From NCBI GenBank assembly GCA_964626565.1, contig CAZVFX010000114.1:1-22696 (forward strand): a stretch of DNA of 22,696 bases. The letters are read 5' to 3'. The DNA comes from CAZVFX01 sp964626565. Lineage in GTDB: Bacteria > Myxococcota_A > UBA9042 > CAIXZC01. The position numbers and the translations under genes are program-made. Shown piece after piece: positions 9,093 to 16,623 of this stretch. The notes beneath the pieces were generated by a model. The model did no database searches. It was not told where the DNA came from and worked only from the letters and a program-made list of their open reading frames with translations. Position 1 is the stretch's first letter. Every line of letters begins with the position of its first letter.

Positions 9093-10799
9093 TCAGTAGC
9101 TCCTTCTCAAGCAGCCCAGCAGAGCGAGCGACAGCAGCAGAAGCAGCGCTGCAGCCGCGGGAAATCGGGAGTTGGGAGCGAGGCGGCAGCCGCACCCGCC
9201 GTCCTCTTTGCCTTCAATCTGTCCGGTGATACCGGGGACTACCACCTCGGCGGGAATGTCGACCGACCCGCTGGTGTCGGGAGGCGGCACGACCCCACCG
9301 TCTTTGCCCGCGACGTCGGCGGCAGGCGTCGTCAAGTCGTCAGCCGCCTCAGGGTATGCCGCGACGTCAGGTTCATCCTCCGGCTGAGAGACCACTTCAA
9401 AATCGGCCTCCTCAATCACAAAGGGCTCCTCCACTATTTCCACCACCGGCTCCACCGGATCGGGTTCTTCCTCACAGGATTCCGCAGGCTCCTTTTCGAT
9501 GAAGAAGGAATCGATGATTTTCTTGTTGTCGGGGTTGTTCCCCAAGGTCTGCTCTGCCGTGGCCCAGGCCTCATAAGTCAGCACGTTCTCATCGATATCG
9601 ACGGAAACATAGTGGTAGTCCCCCACACACACTTCACTGCCCTCGGCCTGGCCCAATCCGCAGATAAACGACAACGGGTCGAATGCAAAGTCACCGATGC
9701 CGAATGTGTCGTAGATCATCGCCCCGGCGCCGCCGGTGATGACGTAGACGGTGCCCTCCTCAAAGGAACCCACCGGCTGCCCTTGATCGTCATCCGAGCC
9801 CTGCACCATGGGCCCCAGCCGTTCGTAGTAGTGGTTGTGCCCGTTGAAGACCAGGTCGACATGGTGCTTGTCGAAGATCGGAATCAGGGCCGCGTTCTGA
9901 CCCTGCTCGTTTGGCGCATGATTCAGCTCCAGCCCGAACAGCCAGTCAAACACCAGGTGGCTGGCGAAAGGTGGGTGATGCAGGAATACGATCCTCCATT
10001 TCATGCTCGGGTGCTGGGAAAAGACCTTGTCCAGCCATTCGGCCTGCTCCGAGAGAGGCGGCGACCCGCCGGTGAAACTGCCCGTGGACAAGGAGACCAC
10101 AATAGTGTTGCCATAGATGAAATAGTAGTAGTCCTCGGTATCCGTTACTTCGTTGCGAGGGTAGGAGAAGATCTGATTGTAGTTCGCGTCGTCGCCATCG
10201 CCGGGGCCGTCATCGTGGTTTCCAATGGTGGCCATGAGCGGCGTAGATGCTAGATAGGGCTCACTGGTTTCCAGGAAAGCATTCCACTGCCCCGTTTCCT
10301 TGCCGTCTTTCACCAGATCCCCGGTGTGGATGTAGAAAGCCGGTCCGGCATCGGTTGTCTCGCCCAAAACCGGGTTCCAATGCACCTGGGGCAGCCAATC
10401 GGTATCCGGGCGGTTGTCGCCGAATGCCGCGAAGCGGAAGGGCGTGCACTTGTCGGCCGGCCCCGTGGCAAACTCGTAGTTACCGCTCCACCCGCCGTTC
10501 AGCCCTCCTACCCTGTATACATACGTCGTATCCGGTTCCAGATCCTCAAGCTCCACCACGTGGATCGCACCCAGTTCGTCATTACCCTGAAACGCGTACC
10601 CCTCGAATTCGTTTTCGGTAACGTCGTCGATGCCGTACTGAACCATGCTCGAATCTTCGGTCGAGTCGGTCATCCAGGTCACGGTCTGGGTTGTGGCAGC
10701 GTCGGGCTTACTCCACGAGACGTGGATGAAACGAGGGGCTGAGGCGGCCGTGGCGGGTAAAATCAATAACGCCAGAACTGCCAGGACGCGTCTGAGCAT
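9093..10799 (-). CDS. Secreted purple-acid-phosphatase-like metallophosphatase with MYXO-CTERM-like tail
   Basis: The 568-residue protein has a signal peptide (MLRRVLAVLALLILPATAASA), a fibronectin-like purple acid phosphatase N-domain (about 22-112), and a metallophosphoesterase domain with GDNR (127-130), GD (160-161), GNHD (193-196), HHPP (274-277) and GHNHYYER (320-327). All metal ligands are present, so phosphoester hydrolysis outside the cytoplasm is expected. An acidic Glu/Asp/Pro/Val-rich linker leads to EDGGCGC, a Leu-rich hydrophobic stretch and LRRSY at the end, as in MYXO-CTERM proteins. The start at 10799 is clear: AAGGAGG sits six bases upstream. It shares the domain plan of the 2217-4103 gene but lacks that gene's Cys repeats, so the two are probably diverged paralogues. 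The TIG lipoprotein gene follows 95 nt later. Confidence 0.93.
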   Translation of the reverse strand: MLRRVLAVLALLILPATAASAPRFIHVSWSKPDAATTQTVTWMTDSTEDSSMVQYGIDDVTENEFEGYAFQGNDELGAIHVVELEDLEPDTTYVYRVGGLNGGWSGNYEFATGPADKCTPFRFAAFGDNRPDTDWLPQVHWNPVLGETTDAGPAFYIHTGDLVKDGKETGQWNAFLETSEPYLASTPLMATIGNHDDGPGDGDDANYNQIFSYPRNEVTDTEDYYYFIYGNTIVVSLSTGSFTGGSPPLSEQAEWLDKVFSQHPSMKWRIVFLHHPPFASHLVFDWLFGLELNHAPNEQGQNAALIPIFDKHHVDLVFNGHNHYYERLGPMVQGSDDDQGQPVGSFEEGTVYVITGGAGAMIYDTFGIGDFAFDPLSFICGLGQAEGSEVCVGDYHYVSVDIDENVLTYEAWATAEQTLGNNPDNKKIIDSFFIEKEPAESCEEEPDPVEPVVEIVEEPFVIEEADFEVVSQPEDEPDVAAYPEAADDLTTPAADVAGKDGGVVPPPDTSGSVDIPAEVVVPGITGQIEGKEDGGCGCRLAPNSRFPAAAALLLLLSLALLGCLRRSY

Positions 10800-10822
10800 C
10801 GTAATCCTCCTTGCTGCGTGCA

Positions 10823-10851
10823 ATTATAGTGAGAATGCGGCGCTGAGGCCA
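10823..10851 (-). promoter_or_regulatory. Candidate promoter for the metallophosphatase gene
   Basis: On the minus strand a perfect TATAAT (10823-10828) lies in the 57-nt gap between the TPR gene and the metallophosphatase start. With a 17-nt spacer the -35 hexamer would be TGGCCT, a poor match. The AAGGAGG ribosome binding site is at 10806-10812. It may give this gene its own transcript, but a chance match is possible. Confidence 0.3.
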
Positions 10852-10856
10852 GCCCC

Positions 10857-12377
10857 TTACTGAACAGATGTACTGAGAGATGCTTCCCTGAGAATCTTGT
10901 TGAACACATCCGCAGTCACCAGGTCCTGGATCTCTTCCACTTTGCCCAACACCTCGGAAGCCAGTGGAGAGCGCAATTTCTGGAGAAGCTGATAGGCTTT
11001 CACCAGGTTGTACAAGGCCTTTTCTATCTGTCCGGTTTCCCGGAAAGCCAGGCCCAACTGAGCGCCGGTTCGGGCCAACCCTTGGCGGTCCCCGATCTCC
11101 TCCTCTTGCTGCATGGCACTTTGATAGAACTCGATCGCCTCGTCGAACTCACCCTTCTTCAGGGCGAGGTTGCCCAGTTGATGGTTGGAGGTCGCAAGGC
11201 CCATGCTGTCGCCTTCCTGCTCCTTCAACTCGACGGAACTGGTGTGATAAGCGATCGCCTCGTCATAATCCCCCGCCTCTTCCTTCAAGCGGCCGAGATG
11301 GTGGTACACCCGGGCCATGCCCTTCGGATTGCCCAACTCCTCTTCCATGACCAGCGACCGATTGTACAACTCCTCGGCGCTATGGAGATCCCGTTTCAGT
11401 TCCATGACCATCGCTATCTTGCGGTAGCCGGCAGAAACTCGAGACTTCAGCCCCAACTCCTCATCGATTTTGATCGCGTCGTCGAAGGCTCTCGTCGCCC
11501 AGTCGTATTCCCCCTTCAGGTAGTGCGAATAGCCCTTGTGCCCGAAAGACTCGGACAGCCCTTCCTGATCATCGAGTATCCGACGATTGTCGATAGCCTG
11601 GTCAAACCACTCAATGGCAGTATCGTAGTCTCCCCTGCCCTCAGCCTCCACACCCAGCAGATGATAGGAAGAGGCCATACCCTTGAGGTTGGCAGTTTCC
11701 GAGTAGATCTGAACCGAACGCAGAAGAAACATACGCGCCTGCTCCAGTTGGCCCACCTGCAAATATCGCTCCGAAACCGTGACCAGGTAGTCGGCCGCCG
11801 GGTCTCCTTCCATCTGCTCCAGAACCTTGCGTGTCTCCTCCGGCGGCGGCGGCTCCTCCCCGTCCTCCAAATAGGGAGCCTGTTCGGCTTCTCCCCCTTG
11901 CTCAGCCAGTTCGGGAGGCTCCGAAGGCCACGCCAGATATCCGCCCTTGCCGTTCCACAAGTCCGGGGCATGCTGCACGAGAACCCGAACAGAAGGAGAG
12001 AGAACCACCAGCACGATGGGCAGAGATGTCAGCTTCAACTCACGGGCCCGAGTTTCGAGCACTACAGCGTCCGCGGAATCGAGGCACCGATCCGTGTCTT
12101 CACCGGTGAGAGTGTACAGAATCGGGATCGCCTTGCCGGCCTTGGCAACTTCAACCGCCTTCTCGAGGCTCGGCTCAAGTCCGTGGATCGCCACCGGCAC
12201 CGAGGCCCAGCGAATTTTCGGAAACGCACGGGGCAACAAACCGGCTACAGTCTGCACCTCCTCCAGATTGGCGCAACGGACCACCACGAGACGAGAACCT
12301 CCATCGCCCCCTTTCAGGTGCTGGCCAACTTTGAGGAGAATCTCTTTCGTTTTTTCTTTGTCAGCAGGTGCAGCCAT
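10857..12377 (-). CDS. TPR-repeat protein with N-terminal alpha/beta region
   Basis: The 506-residue protein has no signal peptide and should be cytoplasmic. Residues 1 to about 150 look like an alpha/beta domain (strands such as SRLVVVRCAN, AIPILYTLTG and LPIVLVVLSP) that I cannot assign to a family. An acidic/Pro linker around 165-190 leads to a run of 34-40-residue helical repeats to about residue 480, with TPR signatures such as 'YHLLGVEAEGRGDYDTAIEWFDQAI' split over several copies (for example ANLKGMASSYHLLGV, GDYDEAIAYHTSSVELKEQ and GEFDEAIEFYQSAM). The spacing resembles TPR_12-type repeats. These normally bind partner proteins. The ATG overlaps the stop of the upstream barrel gene (TAATG) and has no clear Shine-Dalgarno site, so translational coupling is likely. 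The partner is unknown. Confidence 0.88.
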   Translation of the reverse strand: MAAPADKEKTKEILLKVGQHLKGGDGGSRLVVVRCANLEEVQTVAGLLPRAFPKIRWASVPVAIHGLEPSLEKAVEVAKAGKAIPILYTLTGEDTDRCLDSADAVVLETRARELKLTSLPIVLVVLSPSVRVLVQHAPDLWNGKGGYLAWPSEPPELAEQGGEAEQAPYLEDGEEPPPPEETRKVLEQMEGDPAADYLVTVSERYLQVGQLEQARMFLLRSVQIYSETANLKGMASSYHLLGVEAEGRGDYDTAIEWFDQAIDNRRILDDQEGLSESFGHKGYSHYLKGEYDWATRAFDDAIKIDEELGLKSRVSAGYRKIAMVMELKRDLHSAEELYNRSLVMEEELGNPKGMARVYHHLGRLKEEAGDYDEAIAYHTSSVELKEQEGDSMGLATSNHQLGNLALKKGEFDEAIEFYQSAMQQEEEIGDRQGLARTGAQLGLAFRETGQIEKALYNLVKAYQLLQKLRSPLASEVLGKVEEIQDLVTADVFNKILREASLSTSVQ

Positions 12378-13777
12378 TAAAACTTGCCGGCAAGGGAGAA
12401 GATGAGGGTCCAGTTGAGAGACCGGCTCGCCTTGAAGCGATTGCCGATCTGATCCAATTCTTCAATGTACTTCGGGTTGTACTCGTTTTCGAAGTTGTTG
12501 TTGTACCCTGTGACCACGTTGTCGTTGTCGATGTCCGAGTCCTTGCCCGCATCGGCAAACGTAATGAAGTGGGGCTGTGAGTACGCCATTCTGAACCGGG
12601 CGCCAAGGGCCAGATACTGGATGGGCTGTACATCCAACCCGGCCCAGAACGAGTAGACCCCGTAGTGCTCCACGTCGGTAATGCCGTCGGTCCTGGGATA
12701 GGTGTTGTTCTCCTTGGCCTTCCCCTTCGCAACTGTCACATCCTGAGTATTCTGGTCGTGCTTCTTCTTGTAGTTGATCTCGTCGGTGTAGCCCTTGGGG
12801 TCTTTCGAATAGGTTGCCCCCCAGCAATCATTTGAGGGCAAGCAGGGAGACGAGCCCAGCGCTTCGAACAGCTCCGTGTACTCCCGGCCTTCGAATATGT
12901 AGTCCAGGCCCACGCCCAGGTCGATGGCAACATGCCGGTCTTCCGCAGCCACTTCCCAGGGGATGAACTCGGCCCCGAACTTCAGTCCCATCTCGTTGCC
13001 GGGCTGGGTAAGAGTCTGGGTCTCGGTGCTCTCCTGGCCTGGGTCGAACAGGCTCCGGGAGGTGGCGACCTTGAGAACGCCATGGACGTCGAAGTAGGGT
13101 TCGAAGAAGGGCGCAACCCGGCGGGAAATCGCCGTGTTGATTCGGGCCTTGAACACACCCTCTCCCACGTCAGCGTTGTCCGCTTTCTTGATGGGGGCGG
13201 TAGGCAGGGTAAACATCACGCCGATAATCCAGGACGGATACTGGTGGTCCCGCTTGTAGTGCCAGGGCGCCCACCGGATTCCGAGGCCGATGTCTCCCAG
13301 CCCGGACCGTTCCTTGCCCTTGAACGGGATATCGAACAACGTCTCACGCTTGGTGGTATCGTCATGGCCGGCGCCATACACGGACGGGTCGATGTCGTCG
13401 GTGTATTTGTATTCCTGGTTGCCGCCCTCCGGAATCGCCGGATGGAAGTCGAGGGTCCCCTGGGCTTGCGCAATGAGGGGAAGGTCAACCACCAACTCGA
13501 AGTCCCGGTACAGGCCGATCGCCACATCGAAACGCACCGTGTGGGACGTCTCCTCATAAAGGAGTTTGTTCGCGAAATCGACGGTCTTCCCGTCTCGCAG
13601 GTACTCCCTGGTGAGGCGCGTTGACCGGTTGGAGTTCTCGTAGTTGACGAACAGGGCGATGTCAAACGGGTCATCCTCGTCGAACGAGCTCTGGACGTCT
13701 GTAATGAGCGCGCCGGAAGCCCAAGACGGGACCAGGAACACCGCGCACAGCAACGTTGCAATCAGAATTCTCTTCAT
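12377..13777 (-). CDS. Outer-membrane beta-barrel-like protein
   Basis: The 466-residue product starts with a signal peptide (MKRILIATLLCAVFLVPSWASG) at an ATG preceded by AAGGAAGAG; the frame is open to 13825 but upstream codons do not add a better signal. The mature part alternates short polar/hydrophobic strands ending in aromatics (VRFDVAIGLYRDFELVVDLPLI, split around the Gly; LGIRWAPWHY; YSFWAGLDVQPIQYLALGARFRMAY) and ends with WTLIFSLAGKF, a typical C-terminal strand with terminal Phe for BAM-dependent insertion. I infer a barrel in the outer membrane, with one long polar loop around 320-365. No specific transporter family was recognised. It is the first gene of the minus-strand block and is coupled to the TPR gene. 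Confidence 0.75.
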   Translation of the reverse strand: MKRILIATLLCAVFLVPSWASGALITDVQSSFDEDDPFDIALFVNYENSNRSTRLTREYLRDGKTVDFANKLLYEETSHTVRFDVAIGLYRDFELVVDLPLIAQAQGTLDFHPAIPEGGNQEYKYTDDIDPSVYGAGHDDTTKRETLFDIPFKGKERSGLGDIGLGIRWAPWHYKRDHQYPSWIIGVMFTLPTAPIKKADNADVGEGVFKARINTAISRRVAPFFEPYFDVHGVLKVATSRSLFDPGQESTETQTLTQPGNEMGLKFGAEFIPWEVAAEDRHVAIDLGVGLDYIFEGREYTELFEALGSSPCLPSNDCWGATYSKDPKGYTDEINYKKKHDQNTQDVTVAKGKAKENNTYPRTDGITDVEHYGVYSFWAGLDVQPIQYLALGARFRMAYSQPHFITFADAGKDSDIDNDNVVTGYNNNFENEYNPKYIEELDQIGNRFKASRSLNWTLIFSLAGKF

Positions 13778-13828
13778 AGCCACTCTTCCTTTTCGGTTAG
13801 GTGACACCCCTAGCAAACTCATCAAATT

Positions 13829-13857
13829 AGCTAACAGGATACCTGAAGATCTGTCAA
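13829..13857 (-). promoter_or_regulatory. Candidate promoter for the outer-membrane protein gene
   Basis: A perfect -35 hexamer TTGACA lies on the minus strand at 13852-13857, about 75 nt ahead of the barrel gene start. The matching -10 is weak: TTAGCT at 17 nt, or GCTAAT (13826-13831) at a 20-nt spacer. The region is AT-rich compared with its surroundings and separates divergent genes, which supports a promoter here. A plus-strand promoter for the methylthiotransferase gene was not identified. Confidence 0.4.
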
Positions 13858-13937
13858 GAGAAAAGCAGTTAAGTAGATAGTTTTAGCTTGCCGCGGGCCT
13901 CGCGGTGACCTATGCTTGGATTGGTACCGGGAGTGGA

Positions 13938-15197
13938 ATGAAATCCAAGGGCAAGCTATACGCACACTTTTCGGCTGACGGTTGTATCGAGAGCTTTCTC
14001 GATTTCGCCAGGTCGCGCATCACCATCGAAATCGGCGGGTGGGAACTCACCGGGAATCTGGAAGATGCGGACGTCGTGCTGGTGAACTCATGCGTCGTGG
14101 GCGAAATTGTCGAACGGAATTGCATCGAGGACATGAAGCAGGTGAAAGCCCGCATGAAGCCGGGCGCCCAACTCATCGTCACCGGCTGCATGCCCGCTTA
14201 CAACATGACGGCCATCGAGGAGCTGGGAGCCACCTTCGCTTACAGCTCCCGGGACTTCCATCGTCTCCTCGAAGAGTACGAGCTCACCGCACCGGCCGGA
14301 GAAGTAGGCGAATTGGAACGGGCCTACATGGGGCCCTACAATGTCTTCAACTGGGTGACCCATCTGCTCCACCGTTCGGCCAGCGTGGGCGTACCGATTC
14401 CGGAGTACCTGTATCGACGCTTCAGCATGGTCGAAAACGAAAGCATGTTCTACCTGCGAATCAACCGCGGCTGCCGCCAATCATGCACATACTGCGCAAC
14501 CAAGTTCACCGCCGGCCGCCTCCTTAGCACGCCCATGGACCACATCTTGCGTCGCTTCGACGAAGCTCTGGACCAGGGGAAGCGCAACATCGTCCTTTGC
14601 GGCGAAGAGACAGGCGCATACGGACTGGACATCGGCACCAACTTCATCACCCTCTTTGAGGAATTGCTCAAGCGCCCCCGCAACTTCATTCTCAGCGTCC
14701 GCCAGCACTTTCCCACCTACATCATGGAGAATCTCGACCGCTACTGCGCAGCCATGGCTGACCCACGGGTCAAGTGCTTCACAATTCCCGTGCAGTCGGG
14801 TTGCGACCGAGTCCTCGACGCGATGCGCCGCAACCACACCAGCGCGGACGCTCGCCGCATGGTCTGGGCCATTCATCGTGCGGCACCTCACGTCATGCTC
14901 AGATCCCACTTCATCGCGGGTTTCCCCACCGAAACCAACCGGGAATTCGACGAGACATACCGCTTTATCAAGGAGACGCCCTGGGACATGGTCCTGGTCT
15001 ATCCGTACACCAACCGGCCCGGCACCAGAGCCGCCAAAATGGAACCAAAAGTGAGCCGGAAAGAGATGTACTATCGCATGGCCAAGGTCTACGCCATGAT
15101 TCTGCGCAAAGTGTACATGAACAACCTCAAAGTCCTGCCCTTCACCGCCAAGGACCCCATGGCAATTCCGATGCTGTATCCCGACGATGAATTCTAG
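13938..15197 (+). CDS. MiaB-like radical SAM methylthiotransferase without TRAM domain
   Basis: Methylthiotransferases insert sulfur and a methyl group into tRNA bases, ribosomal protein S12 or, in some cases, peptides, using two iron-sulfur clusters. The 419-residue protein has the N-terminal MTTase domain with Cys at 16, 52 and 84 ('ADGC', 'NSCVV', 'TGCM'), the radical SAM triad CRQSCTYC (Cys 179, 183, 186), and the later 'IPVQSGCDRVLDAMRRNHT' (split near 287-301) seen in MiaB/MtaB/RimO. It ends about 45 residues after the radical SAM core, leaving no room for the C-terminal TRAM RNA-binding domain. The ATG at 13938 is preferred over a GTG at 13905 because GGAG lies just ahead of it. It is the only plus-strand gene between 1 and 22,000 and converges on a B12-type radical SAM gene. 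Substrate: tRNA (MtaB-like) or a non-tRNA target. Confidence 0.85.
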   Translation: MKSKGKLYAHFSADGCIESFLDFARSRITIEIGGWELTGNLEDADVVLVNSCVVGEIVERNCIEDMKQVKARMKPGAQLIVTGCMPAYNMTAIEELGATFAYSSRDFHRLLEEYELTAPAGEVGELERAYMGPYNVFNWVTHLLHRSASVGVPIPEYLYRRFSMVENESMFYLRINRGCRQSCTYCATKFTAGRLLSTPMDHILRRFDEALDQGKRNIVLCGEETGAYGLDIGTNFITLFEELLKRPRNFILSVRQHFPTYIMENLDRYCAAMADPRVKCFTIPVQSGCDRVLDAMRRNHTSADARRMVWAIHRAAPHVMLRSHFIAGFPTETNREFDETYRFIKETPWDMVLVYPYTNRPGTRAAKMEPKVSRKEMYYRMAKVYAMILRKVYMNNLKVLPFTAKDPMAIPMLYPDDEF

Positions 15198-16618
15198 GCG
15201 CGTTTGAACAATCCCTCGACCAGAGAAAGAAAACCGTCTCGAAGCGTCTCTTCCCGTAGCAGCCCCTTCCCGAACAGCGCGGCCAGTTTGCGGGGCCGCA
15301 GGTAGAAACGGCGCATGGCGCCTCGCTGCAGCCGGGCCAGCTTCTTGCCGGGCAAAGTGTGTCCCTCCAACAGGTGGGCCCCGCCCCGAGCCGGGTCCAG
15401 CCAGCCGCTGAACTTGTGGGTGGGAGCGTCTTTCAGGTCGTCATGATAGTCAAACCACAGACCCGACCCGGGATAGGGCGTGGCAACACTGAACTTGACA
15501 AGGTCAGGATCCAGCTTCAACGCGGTCTTGATGGTGCGCTTCGCCTGCGCCTCCGATTCTCCCGGCATGCCCAGCACGAAGAGGCCCACCGTCAACACCC
15601 CGTTCTCTTTGCACCACCGAAAAGGCTCGGCAAGATCGCGACCCACCGTCCCCTTACGCATCACTCCCAGGACATCGGCATCCCCCGATTCGATGCCGAA
15701 CTGTATCAACGCCATACCGGCCTCAGCGCACTCTCTGATCAGTTCTTCGTCGACCAGATCGATCCTGATCTCAGTGAACCAACGAACCTTCTCGCTAAGA
15801 CCGCTGTCTCGCATTGTCCGGGCAAACTGAAGCCCGTACTCACGGTCAGGTGGGAAATTGGCGTCGACAAACCCTACCGTGGTCACCCCGAGCCGCTCGT
15901 GCAACTCCCGAATCTCCGCAATGACGTCATCCACCGGACGGACCCTGACGCCGCGATACATGATATTTTGCGAGCAGAAGTGACACTTGTACTTGCAACC
16001 CCGTGACGCTTGAACCGCAGGCGCCAAAGGACCGACATCGAATTCCTTCAGACGAAAAGCCTCGTACCGGACACCGGCCACCAGGCTCCAATCGGGCACC
16101 GGAAGCCGACCCATGTCGACCTCCCCCGCATCCGCCTCCACCACCACCTGACCACCCTCAAATCGAGTCAGGCCCGCCACGCCGCGCCCGGCCTCCCCGC
16201 GTTCAAGAGACCCCACCAGTTCGGCCAGCACCTCCTCCCCTTCTCCCCGCACTACAAAGTCGGCCACCCCACGCCGCACCAGCTCCTCATGGAAAATTGT
16301 CGCGTGGAGATTGCCCAGGACCACCTTGACGCTGGGAAGACCCTTGCGCATTGCCTCCACCGCAGCCTCTACCCCGTCCATTGCAAAGGTGAGACAGGAG
16401 AACCCCACCAACTCGGGGCCAAAACTGCGCACTTCGCTGAGAAGCTGAGAATTGGTCCACTTCAGCCCGTGCTGGTCAACCACCATCACGTCGTGGCCAA
16501 GCTCCCTCAGAACCGTGGCGGGCCAAACCACACCCAACGGGGGGATCGCAGGTGAAAATCGTTCCATAGGCCCCAGGCGGTCCCACAACGGCCTCGGGTT
16601 TACCAACAGCACTCGCAT
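15194..16618 (-). CDS. B12-binding-domain-type radical SAM protein
   Basis: The 474-residue protein has an N-terminal Rossmann-like cobalamin-binding-type domain (residues 1 to about 140: MRVLLVNPRP, 'PPLGVVWPATVLRELGHDV', LVGFSCLT, VVLGNLHATI) and a radical SAM core with SRGCKYKCHFC (Cys 208, 212, 215). It then continues through 'FGIESGDADVLGVMRKG' and 'LFVLGMPGES', which are typical of the BchE/P-methylase/HpnJ group. Such enzymes methylate unreactive carbons or rearrange lipids and pigments; the product is unknown here. The frame remains open to 17512, but that extension is a Gly/Arg-rich shadow of the neighbouring gene. The ATG at 16618 has GGAGGG eight bases upstream and gives the family's normal N-terminus. 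It starts 5 nt after the SPASM gene's stop. Its own stop overlaps the converging methylthiotransferase stop in CTAG. Confidence 0.9.
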   Translation of the reverse strand: MRVLLVNPRPLWDRLGPMERFSPAIPPLGVVWPATVLRELGHDVMVVDQHGLKWTNSQLLSEVRSFGPELVGFSCLTFAMDGVEAAVEAMRKGLPSVKVVLGNLHATIFHEELVRRGVADFVVRGEGEEVLAELVGSLERGEAGRGVAGLTRFEGGQVVVEADAGEVDMGRLPVPDWSLVAGVRYEAFRLKEFDVGPLAPAVQASRGCKYKCHFCSQNIMYRGVRVRPVDDVIAEIRELHERLGVTTVGFVDANFPPDREYGLQFARTMRDSGLSEKVRWFTEIRIDLVDEELIRECAEAGMALIQFGIESGDADVLGVMRKGTVGRDLAEPFRWCKENGVLTVGLFVLGMPGESEAQAKRTIKTALKLDPDLVKFSVATPYPGSGLWFDYHDDLKDAPTHKFSGWLDPARGGAHLLEGHTLPGKKLARLQRGAMRRFYLRPRKLAALFGKGLLREETLRDGFLSLVEGLFKRA

Positions 16619-16623
16619 CGCAC

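Noticed and set aside
8919..10253. Long plus-strand open frame (444 codons) opposite the metallophosphatase gene
   Set aside because: It is antisense to a gene with a full catalytic motif set and a perfect ribosome binding site; the translation is His/Arg/Val-rich with no recognisable motif, as expected for the mirror frame of GC-rich coding DNA.
11082..12380. Long plus-strand open frame (432 codons) opposite the TPR gene
   Set aside because: It is the antisense shadow of regular TPR codons; there is no ribosome binding site or domain, and the real gene is clear on the other strand.
12383..12394. Palindrome CTTGCCGGCAAG at the end of the barrel gene
   Set aside because: It encodes the conserved C-terminal strand (Leu-Ala-Gly-Lys) and has no loop or T-run, so it is unlikely to be a terminator or operator.
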